A stretch of DNA of 64,000 bases from the NCBI RefSeq assembly GCF_000718255.1, contig NZ_JOFJ01000001.1, positions 62,001-126,000 of the forward strand, written 5' to 3'. Every line of letters begins with the position of its first letter. Position 1 is the first letter of the stretch. The translations under genes were made by a program, and so were the position numbers. Source of the stretch: Spirillospora albida (lineage in GTDB: Bacteria; Actinomycetota; Actinomycetes; Streptosporangiales; Streptosporangiaceae). A model generated the notes under the pieces. It was not told the origin of the DNA. It searched no databases and saw only the letters and a list, made by a program, of their open reading frames with translations. Below are positions 1 through 8,217 of the stretch, piece after piece.

Positions 1-102
1 AACCCAGCCCCCCGTCCGGCGGGTACCATCCTGAGGAAGGAAGCAACGTGGTAGGGGTAAGCCTTACCCGTTCACCAAAGACATCACTCTGGAGATGATC
101 GC

Positions 103-291
103 ATGCACCAACCACCCGGTCCCGTCCTCGATCTGCGGGCGTTTCTCCTTCTGCTCTTCGCTGTCATCGTGGGCGTCGCATCTCAGGTGCTGACCTTCCT
201 GTCCACGGCAGACCTTCCTCACTCTGCGCTAGTGGGCGCGGCGATGGGTGCAGGAGCTCTTGCTTGGGGTCGCTCGCTTCTTGCTCCCTGA
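103..291 (+). CDS. Small predicted two-helix membrane protein
   Basis: A 62-residue hypothetical protein. Two hydrophobic stretches are visible, about residues 13-33 (rich in L, F, V) and 42-60 (ALVGAAMGAGALAWG), joined by a short polar loop, so it is probably an integral membrane protein with two helices. A GGAG sits about 9 nt before the ATG. It stands alone: the nearest features are a CRISPR relic about 100 nt downstream and array 1 beyond it. Similar tiny membrane proteins are common and unnamed in actinomycetes. I cannot assign a function, and a chance ORF is not excluded. Confidence 0.5.
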   Translation: MHQPPGPVLDLRAFLLLLFAVIVGVASQVLTFLSTADLPHSALVGAAMGAGALAWGRSLLAP

Positions 292-385
292 GACGTTGAG
301 CAAGCCAAATCAGCCTGGGGTCCAGGCCCGTGAGCAGCCTAGGGTGAAGCGTCAACTGGGGCGGTAGCCTACGATCGCAACTGCC

Positions 386-475
386 TTGCTCCCCGCGCAC
401 GCAGGGATGAGCCCGTGGTAGGGGCTAGCCTTAGGTCATTTTAAAACTGCTCCCCGCGCACGCGGGGCTGGCGGC
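386..475 (+). CRISPR. Two-repeat CRISPR relic in the array 2 orientation
   Basis: Two degenerate copies of the array repeat lie at 386-414 and 447-475, exactly 61 nt apart, separated by a 32-nt pseudo-spacer. Both read in the orientation of array 2, opposite to array 1. The first differs from consensus at four positions and the second at about four or five; the CCCCGCGCACG core is intact in both. No copy of the conserved leader lies upstream. It is probably the eroded tail of an older array or a rearrangement remnant. Confidence 0.7.
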
Positions 476-496
476 CGGATTCGACCGTCGTTCATG

Positions 497-527
497 AGCG
501 GAGTGGCCTACAGCAGGCCACTCCGCT
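497..527. terminator. Perfect 13-bp hairpin beyond the tail of array 1
   Basis: The arms AGCGGAGTGGCCT (497-509) and AGGCCACTCCGCT (515-527) pair perfectly around the 5-nt loop ACAGC. There is no T-tract on either side, as is usual for actinobacterial hairpin terminators. It lies downstream of array 1 in its leftward transcription, so it may end the pre-crRNA transcript. That role is inferred. Confidence 0.5.
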
Positions 528-611
528 GTATTGCACATCAGTCCAACTGCCGTCAATCGCCCATCGATTATGTCTTGGTAGTCTTGATTGTGTGCATTCG
601 ACCTTTCGAAT

Positions 612-700
612 TGATTAGCACTGGCGTGCGCGAGGAACACTCGCACACCAAGATCATCACCTGTCCATGCGGCGACCATGCCCGCGTACGCGGGGAGCAG
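612..700 (-). repeat. Two decayed repeats at the leader-distal end of array 1
   Basis: The unit at 672-700 matches the array 1 repeat with four mismatches and keeps the 61-nt register with the first good repeat at 733. A further unit at about 612-640 keeps only the half near GCGTGCGCG and GGARCAC. Decay of terminal repeats is typical of the end far from the leader. This fixes the orientation of array 1: transcribed leftward, with its leader beside cas3. Confidence 0.75.
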
Positions 701-732
701 ATGCCGGTCGCGCATCCGGCCGTCCGGGGGTG

Positions 733-3700
733 GGGACCATCCCCGCGTGCGCGGGGAGCACCGTTCATTGACTCGCCCCCGCCGTATTGTCCTGGGACCA
801 TCCCCGCGTGCGCGGGGAGCACGACGGCACGGGCGGGCGCGGCCTGAAGGTGCTGGGACCATCCCCGCGTGCGCGGGGAGCACTTGATCAGCCGGTCCGG
901 GGGGATGCCGTAGGCGGGACCATCCCCGCGTGCGCGGGGAGCACCCGCAATGTGAGGGTGCGGCCCACAAGTGGGAGGGACCATCCCCGCGTGCGCGGGG
1001 AGCACAGCGCCACCCGCGACGCCGTCATGGACGGCACGGGACCATCCCCGCGTGCGCGGGGAGCACAGCGCCACCCGCGACGCCGTCATGGACGGCACGG
1101 GACCATCCCCGCGTGCGCGGGGAGCACGGTGACGGTCATGAGGGGTCTCCCGTCTCGCTGGGACCATCCCCGCGTGCGCGGGGAGCACGCCTTCGCGCAG
1201 TCCTCGGCCTTAGCTCTGGCGGGACCATCCCCGCGTGCGCGGGGAGCACGATCACCCGGCGGGCGCCGGTCTCGCGTTGCTGGGACCATCCCCGCGTGCG
1301 CGGGGAGCACCGACTTCCTTCCTCTTCGTGGATTCGTGGTCGGGGACCATCCCCGCGTGCGCGGGGAGCACAGTCGGTCTAGTTCACGCAGGGCGGCGGT
1401 GAGGGGACCATCCCCGCGTGCGCGGGGAGCACCACATGGCGCCGGTGAACCTGGCGAGCATCTTGGGACCATCCCCGCGTGCGCGGGGAGCACCCGTACG
1501 TCAACCCCAGCTGGTTCAGGGCGGCGGGACCATCCCCGCGTGCGCGGGGAGCACGGGGTCGCGTGGGTGGCGCTGCTCACGGTCCTGGGACCATCCCCGC
1601 GTGCGCGGGGAGCACGATGGCCTCGCGCGGCTCGGGCTCGGCGTGCGGGGACCATCCCCGCGTGCGCGGGGAGCACACGTTCTCGGCCGGCTCGGAGGTG
1701 ATGTTGAAGGGACCATCCCCGCGTGCGCGGGGAGCACTTCCCGCTGAAGTTCACCGCGGGGTCGCCCGGGGGACCATCCCCGCGTGCGCGGGGAGCACAT
1801 GCCCACGATCAGGGACGCCTTCCGGCGGGCGGGACCATCCCCGCGTGCGCGGGGAGCACTCGGGGTGGGTGAGGACGAGGTCGCGGACGCTGGGACCATC
1901 CCCGCGTGCGCGGGGAGCACATCGACCTCGACCTCGGTTCGCTGGAATTTGAGGGACCATCCCCGCGTGCGCGGGGAGCACTTCGACCTCACCGAGGCGC
2001 ACGTGACGTGCCTGGGACCATCCCCGCGTGCGCGGGGAGCACCTAACCGATCGGGGACCCCTCATGCCTCTGCCGGGACCATCCCCGCGTGCGCGGGGAG
2101 CACTGGTGCGGCTGGGCGATGAGCATGAGCGTCCGGGGACCATCCCCGCGTGCGCGGGGAGCACCCCAGCGCGTTCAGCCGGGCCAGCACGACCGCGGGA
2201 CCATCCCCGCGTGCGCGGGGAGCACAAAACAGGGAACGTTTCGCGGAAATCGGCGGAGGGACCATCCCCGCGTGCGCGGGGAGCACACGACGCTGTTGCC
2301 CGCGGGCCGGAACGTGAAGGGACCATCCCCGCGTGCGCGGGGAGCACCGGGTCAGCGCGACCGGCACCCGGAACCCGGCGGGACCATCCCCGCGTGCGCG
2401 GGGAGCACCCGGGGCGCGCACCTCACTGACCCGCTGTCGGAGGACCATCCCCGCGTGCGCGGGGAGCACAAGGCCGCCGAGGCGCACGCCCTCCGCCGCG
2501 CGGGACCATCCCCGCGTGCGCGGGGAGCACGTGAAGTGCTCCACGCTCACGCCGGGGATGTAGGGACCATCCCCGCGTGCGCGGGGAGCACTGACGGCGG
2601 CCGGCCAGGGTGGGGCAGTTCTGGGGACCATCCCCGTGCGCGGGGAGCACGTCGTCGGGGTCGTCGCCGAGCAGGTCGCAGAGGGACCATCCCCGCGTGC
2701 GCGGGGAGCACGTCTCCTCGTCTCGGGCGGCGCGCAGCTTCTCGGGACCATCCCCGCGTGCGCGGGGAGCACGAGATGGCGCTCAAGGCCGCCGAGGCGC
2801 ACGCCCTCCGCAGGGCGGGACCATCCCCGCGTGCGCGGGGAGCACACACCTCAGACCTTACAGGGTCACCCTGCAAGGGGACCATCCCCGCGTGCGCGGG
2901 GAGCACGTCTGGCACGTCCGGCCGTTGAAATCGAGTTGGGGACCATCCCCGCGTGCGCGGGGAGCACCAGAAGGACGACGAGGAGCTCGCCGACGTCCAG
3001 GGACCATCCCCGCGTGCGCGGGGAGCACCGAGGGCCCTCGACAAGGGAGTACGCGCCGTTGGGACCATCCCCGCGTGCGCGGGGAGCACTACTCCTCGAC
3101 GACGGCGACGCCGGACATCAAGGGACCATCCCCGCGTGCGCGGGGAGCACTGGTCGATCATCATCGGTGTCGTCGCGAACCGGGGACCATCCCCGCGTGC
3201 GCGGGGAGCACGGGCCGACGATCGTCATCGCGACCTCGCCCAGGGGACCATCCCCGCGTGCGCGGGGAGCACGAGTGCGTTCACGACGGGACCCCGTTGA
3301 GGCAGGGACCATCCCCGCGTGCGCGGGGAGCACATGCCCACGATCAGGCTGGCCTTGCGGCGGGCGGGACCATCCCCGCGTGCGCGGGGAGCACTCATGC
3401 ATGCAGGTTAAGACCGGCGTTCGCCGGGGACCATCCCCGCGTGCGCGGGGAGCACAGGTCGACGCCGACCTCGATCTCGACGTCCTCGGGACCATCCCCG
3501 CGTGCGCGGGGAGCACTACGAATACACCGACGCCGACGGCAAAGTCCTGGGACCATCCCCGCGTGCGCGGGGAGCACCTCGACGACCTGGCGGGCGTACG
3601 CGCGCAACTGGGACCATCCCCGCGTGCGCGGGGAGCACGCAGCGTCGTCGGTGGCCGCGTCTACCAGGTCGGGACCATCCCCGCGTGCGCGGGGAGCACT

Positions 3701-5041
3701 TCCGGACCCGCCTGGGCGGCCGGTCCCGGCAGGGACCATCCCCGCGTGCGCGGGGAGCACCCGCTGGTCACCGACCTGCCGCAGCTGCGCGAGGGACCAT
3801 CCCCGCGTGCGCGGGGAGCACGTGAGGGTCTCCCATGCCGCGTCAAGGAACGGGGGACCATCCCCGCGTGCGCGGGGAGCACTGGCCGCTGTCGGACCTG
3901 CCGAGCGACGCCGAGGGACCATCCCCGCGTGCGCGGGGAGCACGCGTGCCCGACCGCCCTCCACCTGGCGTGGCTGGGACCATCCCCGCGTGCGCGGGGA
4001 GCACTCGGCCTGGGCCGACCGGCAGATCACGGCCGCGGGACCATCCCCGCGTGCGCGGGGAGCACAGGTGCGGGTCGTCGGCCAGCGTGGCGGTGTTGGG
4101 ACCATCCCCGCGTGCGCGGGGAGCACAGCGTGTGGAGCGACTCGACCCCCACGACCGGGGGACCATCCCCGCGTGCGCGGGGAGCACCGGCCGGGTGAGG
4201 TCGTAATCGACGCTGAACCGGGACCATCCCCGCGTGCGCGGGGAGCACCTCCGGGAGGGATGGACCGACAGGACCGGCCGGGGACCATCCCCGCGTGCGC
4301 GGGGAGCACCCCATTCCAGGGCGCGCTCCAGGGCGGCGAGAGGGACCATCCCCGCGTGCGCGGGGAGCACCGCGCGGCCGAGCTCGGTCAGGACGGCGTC
4401 GCGGGACCATCCCCGCGTGCGCGGGGAGCACTTCGGGGTCGCCCGGCGGCAAGGCCGGGGCGGGGGACCATCCCCGCGTGCGCGGGGAGCACGAGTTGGT
4501 GCATGCGGCGCAGAGCCCGTACTCGGGACCATCCCCGCGTGCGCGGGGAGCACCGCCGGCCTGGTGCGGGACAGCCCGCCGAGAAGGGACCATCCCCGCG
4601 TGCGCGGGGAGCACCTCGGCGAGCATGTGGTCGTCCCAGCCGCCGCGGGACCATCCCCGCGTGCGCGGGGAGCACGGGGTCGTGGGGGTCGATCGTCATG
4701 ATCGAAAGGGACCATCCCCGCGTGCGCGGGGAGCACCGGACCGGCCTCGCCCGCAACAGCCGCGAAGCGGGACCATCCCCGCGTGCGCGGGGAGCACCGG
4801 ATCTGGCCCCGAAGTTCCGCGACGCCGGGGGGACCATCCCCGCGTGCGCGGGGAGCACACAACGTCTCATCCGGAGACCAGCGCATCCAGGGGACCATCC
4901 CCGCGTGCGCGGGGAGCACGCGACCCCGGAGGAACGGCGGCGCCTCGACCTGGGACCATCCCCGCGTGCGCGGGGAGCACGAACCGTCGGCGGCGGATCC
5001 GACGCTGGGTCATGGACCATCCCCGCGTGCGCGGGGAGCAC
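733..5041 (-). CRISPR. CRISPR array 1, type I-E, 71 repeats, 70 spacers
   Basis: I counted 71 repeats of 29 nt with a near-constant 61-nt period and 32-nt spacers. Read in the crRNA direction (minus strand), the repeat starts GTGCTCCCC and ends GATGGTCCC, and its centre forms a CCCCGC/GCGGGG hairpin suited to Cas6e. Exceptions: one repeat (2624-2650) lacks 2 nt, one spacer (2773-2816) is 44 nt, and the outermost base differs at 2441 and 5013. Spacers 1006-1037 and 1067-1098 are identical neighbours. The leader is at 5042-5106, so the newest spacers should be near 4981-5012. Long open frames across the array are artefacts of the 61-nt repetition. Confidence 0.99.
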
Positions 5042-5106
5042 TCTCGCTGACCTGGGACGTTATCGGCGCTGAGTGCGGTTTGAAAGCACTTTTGCAGAGT
5101 CGGACA
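5042..5106 (-). promoter_or_regulatory. Conserved leader of array 1
   Basis: The reverse complement of this 65-nt stretch aligns without gaps to the leader of array 2 (about 46 of 65 identical). The best-kept parts are the 13 nt touching the first repeat (CAGGTCAGCSAGA), a central GATAA, and the distal block TGTCCRACTCT followed by AAAGTGCTTYCAAA. Both copies sit at identical distance from the first repeat. Such sequence should hold the integration signal read by Cas1-Cas2 and possibly the array promoter; that role is inferred from position and conservation. Confidence 0.85.
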
Positions 5107-5355
5107 TTTTGGACTGCCAGTCTGTGGACGGCTGCGTCGTCCAAGGCTGGCGGTGCTCGTGCGGCAGGGCAAGCAGGCTTCTCGGCGTGACCCCTTGTGG
5201 ACAACTGATCAGGCTTGCATTGGCGGCAGGCGATAGTCCCGCCAGGTCAGGCGGGGTGCGGCCGTTACTCAGGGTCGTCGGCCGACTGCGTAGCCCTCTC
5301 TGGATCTTTTCGGTTCCGCGGGCGGCGTGCTCGCGGAGCGTGCTAAATCAGTTGC
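5107..5355. other. Divergent control region between array 1 leader and cas3
   Basis: This 249-nt non-coding region should contain the cas operon promoter and perhaps the start of array 1 transcription. A hairpin CCCGCC (5238-5243)/GGCGGG (5250-5255) with a 6-nt loop is visible. I found no convincing -35/-10 pair or ribosome binding site right before the cas3 ATG. An in-frame TAA at 5344-5346 rules out an earlier cas3 start. Confidence 0.5.
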
Positions 5356-8217
5356 ATGCTCATCGGGGAGGCGCGGGGCACGTGGCTGCGAGAGCGGTTA
5401 TCGCCGGAGGCCCGGACGGTGTGGGCCAAGCACGATCGCAAAAGCGATGGATGGTTGCCGTTGTGGCGGCACCTTGCCGATAGCGGCGCGATTGCGGCTC
5501 TGCTGTGGGATCGCTGGCTGCCGCGTCAGTCGCAGATGGTTGTGGCCGAGGCACTTCCCTGCGGGCTTGAGGACGCGCGGCGGTTGGCGATCTGGCTGGC
5601 CGCGACGCATGACGTCGGCAAGGCGACGCCTGCGTTCGCTTGTCAGGTCGATTCACTTGCCGACAAGATGCGCGACGCGGGGTTGGACATGCCGCTTCGC
5701 AGGGAGCTCTCCGATCGTCGACTGGCGCCTCATGGCCTGGCCGGCCAGGTGTTGTTGCGGGAGTGGCTGGCCGATCAGGGGTGGGGGCGGGCGGCGACTC
5801 TGCCGTTCACGGTCGTCGCGGGCGGGCATCATGGGATACCCCCTACGAATGAAGACATCCGGACGATCAATACCCATCGCCATTTGCTTCGCTCCCCCAC
5901 GTGCGAGCCGATTTGGCGCAAGGTGCAGCGGGAAATCCTCGACGCATGTGCGGCCATGTGCGGCGTCGAAGGTCGCTTGGCTGATTGGCGGGACACGAAA
6001 CTCACACAGCCGGCGCAGGCACTCCTGAGCGGATTGGTGATCGTCGCCGACTGGATCGCGAGCAATGCAGATCTGTTCCCGTACTTCCCGGACGCACAGA
6101 ACACCAGTGATGAGGAGCGGATCAGGGCGGCGTGGGACGGTCTCGCGTTGCCGGAGCCGTGGTGGCCGGTCGAGCCGAATGTCAGTGCGACAAAGCTCTT
6201 CTCCGCTCGCTTTGACCTTCCCCCCGGTGCGCAGGTCCGTCCCGTCCAGGAGCGTGCGGTCGAGATGGCGCGGGAAATGGCGGCGCCCGGGTTGATGGTG
6301 ATCGAGGCGCCGATGGGTGAGGGGAAGACCGAGGCGGCGTTGGCGGTCGCCGAGGTGTTCGCTGGGCGGTCGAAGGCCGGCGGCGTGTTCATCGCGCTCC
6401 CGACGATGGCGACCGGCAACGCCATGTTCCCGCGGATGCTGAGCTGGGCCCGGCGGACGCCGGACGGGAAGCGCGGCACCGCGAGGACGGTGACGTTGGC
6501 GCATTCCAAAGCCGCGCTCAACGACGGATTCCGTGACCTCATGCGTGCCGGGCGTGCGCTCAAGGGCGTCGAGGTGGACGGAGCCTCGGGCGAGTGGCAT
6601 CCGCGTGGCGATCGGCGTGCGGTGACCTCCGAACTGGTCGCGCACCAGTGGCTGCGCGGGCGGAAGAAGGCGATGCTCGCGTCGTTCGTGGTGGGGACGG
6701 TCGACCAGCTTCTGTTCATGGGGTTGAAGAGTCGGCATCTGGCGCTGCGGCATCTGGCCGTCGCGGGCAAGGTCGTCGTGATCGACGAGGCACACGCGTA
6801 CGACTCCTACATGAACTCCTACCTCGACCGTGTGCTCGCGTGGCTGGGCGAGTACCGGGTGCCGGTGATCGTGCTGTCCGCGACGTTGCCCGCGGGGCGG
6901 CGCCGGGAACTGGTCGAGGCGTACGCGCGGACGGCTCATCTGGACGTGGTGGAGGAGGCGCGCGGGTACCCGCTGCTGACGGCGGTCGCCCCGGAGCGTC
7001 CGGCCGTGGTCGAGGAGGTCGGGCCGTCGGGGCGGCGTAACGATGTGCGGCTGGAGCCGCTGAGCGATGGCGTGGACGTGCTCGCGGATCGGCTGGCCCG
7101 GGAACTCGCCGGCGGCGGTTGTGCGCTGGTGGTGCGCAACACCGTTGATCGCGTCATGGAGACGGCGAGGGTTCTTCGGGATCGGTTCGGTGAGGGTCAG
7201 GTCTCGGTCGCTCATGCGCGGTTCGTGGATCTCGACCGGGTCGCCAAGGACGCGGGGCTGCTGGAGTCGTTCGGGCCGTCCGGTGAACGTCGTCCGTCGC
7301 GGCACATCGTCGTGGCGAGTCAGGTCGCGGAGCAGTCCCTCGATATCGATTTCGACTTGCTGGTGACGGATCTGTGCCCTGTTGATCTGCTCTTGCAGCG
7401 GATGGGGCGGCTGCATCGTCATGTGCGGGAGCGTCCCGCGGGGCTCCGCACGGCGCGGTGCCTGGTGGCCGGTGCGGATTGGGACGCGGTGCCCGTCGAG
7501 CCGGTGAAACCCTCGCAGAGGATCTACAGTCCGCACGTCCTGCTGCGTTCTGCGGCGGCGCTCCGTCCGTATCTGGCGGAAGCGGGGCGCGTGGTGCGGC
7601 TGCCGGAGGACATCAGCCCTCTCGTCCAGTCGGTTTACGGGACGGGCCCCGTCGGGCCGCCCGAGTGGCAGGACGCGTTGGCACGCGCGCACGGAAAGCA
7701 CGTGACGCGGCAACGGGTGCAGCGGAGCAAGGCGGAGAGCTTCCAGATCGCCGACGTCGGCCGGCCGGGCCGCTCGCTGGTCGGCTGGGTGGACGCGGGT
7801 GTCGGCGACGCCGATGACACGCGTGCGGGCCGGGCGCAGGTGCGCGACAGCCGGGAGTCGCTGGAGGTCCTGGTCGTTCAGCGCCTCGCGGACGGGACGG
7901 TCCGGACGCTCCCGCATCTGACCGCAGGACGGGGCGCACGGGAGGTGCCGACCGATGTCGCGCCGCCACCGGACGTGGCGCGGGTCGTGGCGGCGTGCGG
8001 GCTGCGGCTGCCGTTCCAGTTCACGATCCCCGACGTCCTCGACCGGGCGATCGGGGACCTGGAGGCGGAGTGCGTCCCGGCATGGCAGTCGAAGGAGTGT
8101 CCTTGGCTCGAAGGAGAGCTGATCCTGATGCTCGATGAGAACCACCAGACCAGGCTGGCCGGATACGAGCTGCGCTACTCCGGCGCCGATGGGCTGGAGG
8201 TGACCCGTGCCGAGTGA
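5356..8217 (+). CDS. cas3: CRISPR-associated helicase-nuclease Cas3 (type I-E)
   Basis: Cas3 is the effector recruited by Cascade once crRNA has paired with target DNA; it unwinds and cuts the displaced strand. The 953-residue protein has an N-terminal HD nuclease domain with H39, H85-D86, H126 and H158-H159 as likely metal ligands. A superfamily 2 helicase follows: Walker A APMGEGKT (318-325), DEAH (477-480), SAT (508-510) and motif VI QRMGRLHR (681-688). Length and domain order fit a full, single-chain I-E Cas3. The ATG at 5356 is the first possible start after an in-frame stop. It leads the cas operon, overlaps cse1 by 11 nt, and shows no damage. Confidence 0.97.
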   Translation: MLIGEARGTWLRERLSPEARTVWAKHDRKSDGWLPLWRHLADSGAIAALLWDRWLPRQSQMVVAEALPCGLEDARRLAIWLAATHDVGKATPAFACQVDSLADKMRDAGLDMPLRRELSDRRLAPHGLAGQVLLREWLADQGWGRAATLPFTVVAGGHHGIPPTNEDIRTINTHRHLLRSPTCEPIWRKVQREILDACAAMCGVEGRLADWRDTKLTQPAQALLSGLVIVADWIASNADLFPYFPDAQNTSDEERIRAAWDGLALPEPWWPVEPNVSATKLFSARFDLPPGAQVRPVQERAVEMAREMAAPGLMVIEAPMGEGKTEAALAVAEVFAGRSKAGGVFIALPTMATGNAMFPRMLSWARRTPDGKRGTARTVTLAHSKAALNDGFRDLMRAGRALKGVEVDGASGEWHPRGDRRAVTSELVAHQWLRGRKKAMLASFVVGTVDQLLFMGLKSRHLALRHLAVAGKVVVIDEAHAYDSYMNSYLDRVLAWLGEYRVPVIVLSATLPAGRRRELVEAYARTAHLDVVEEARGYPLLTAVAPERPAVVEEVGPSGRRNDVRLEPLSDGVDVLADRLARELAGGGCALVVRNTVDRVMETARVLRDRFGEGQVSVAHARFVDLDRVAKDAGLLESFGPSGERRPSRHIVVASQVAEQSLDIDFDLLVTDLCPVDLLLQRMGRLHRHVRERPAGLRTARCLVAGADWDAVPVEPVKPSQRIYSPHVLLRSAAALRPYLAEAGRVVRLPEDISPLVQSVYGTGPVGPPEWQDALARAHGKHVTRQRVQRSKAESFQIADVGRPGRSLVGWVDAGVGDADDTRAGRAQVRDSRESLEVLVVQRLADGTVRTLPHLTAGRGAREVPTDVAPPPDVARVVAACGLRLPFQFTIPDVLDRAIGDLEAECVPAWQSKECPWLEGELILMLDENHQTRLAGYELRYSGADGLEVTRAE

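Larger units (their letters stand above)
292..611. other. Non-coding stretch between the small membrane gene and array 1
   Basis: Apart from the CRISPR relic (386-475) and the hairpin (497-527), I see no gene or clear promoter here. Overlapping open frames on both strands are extensions of frames that run through the CRISPR arrays. The stretch 520-620 is noticeably less GC-rich than its surroundings. Confidence 0.5.

Noticed and set aside
2610..5072. Long open frames across array 1 (up to 820 codons) and similar ones across array 2 encoding repeats such as GPSPRARGA, TIPACAGST and DHPRVRGEH
   Set aside because: They are translations of the CRISPR repeat in all three frames, created by the 61-nt period; they have no start signals and no biological content.
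5244..5250. A further copy of the leader motif AGGTCAG inside the cas3 upstream region
   Set aside because: Only about 7-8 bases match, it sits in a short hairpin, and no other leader block accompanies it; coincidence is likely.
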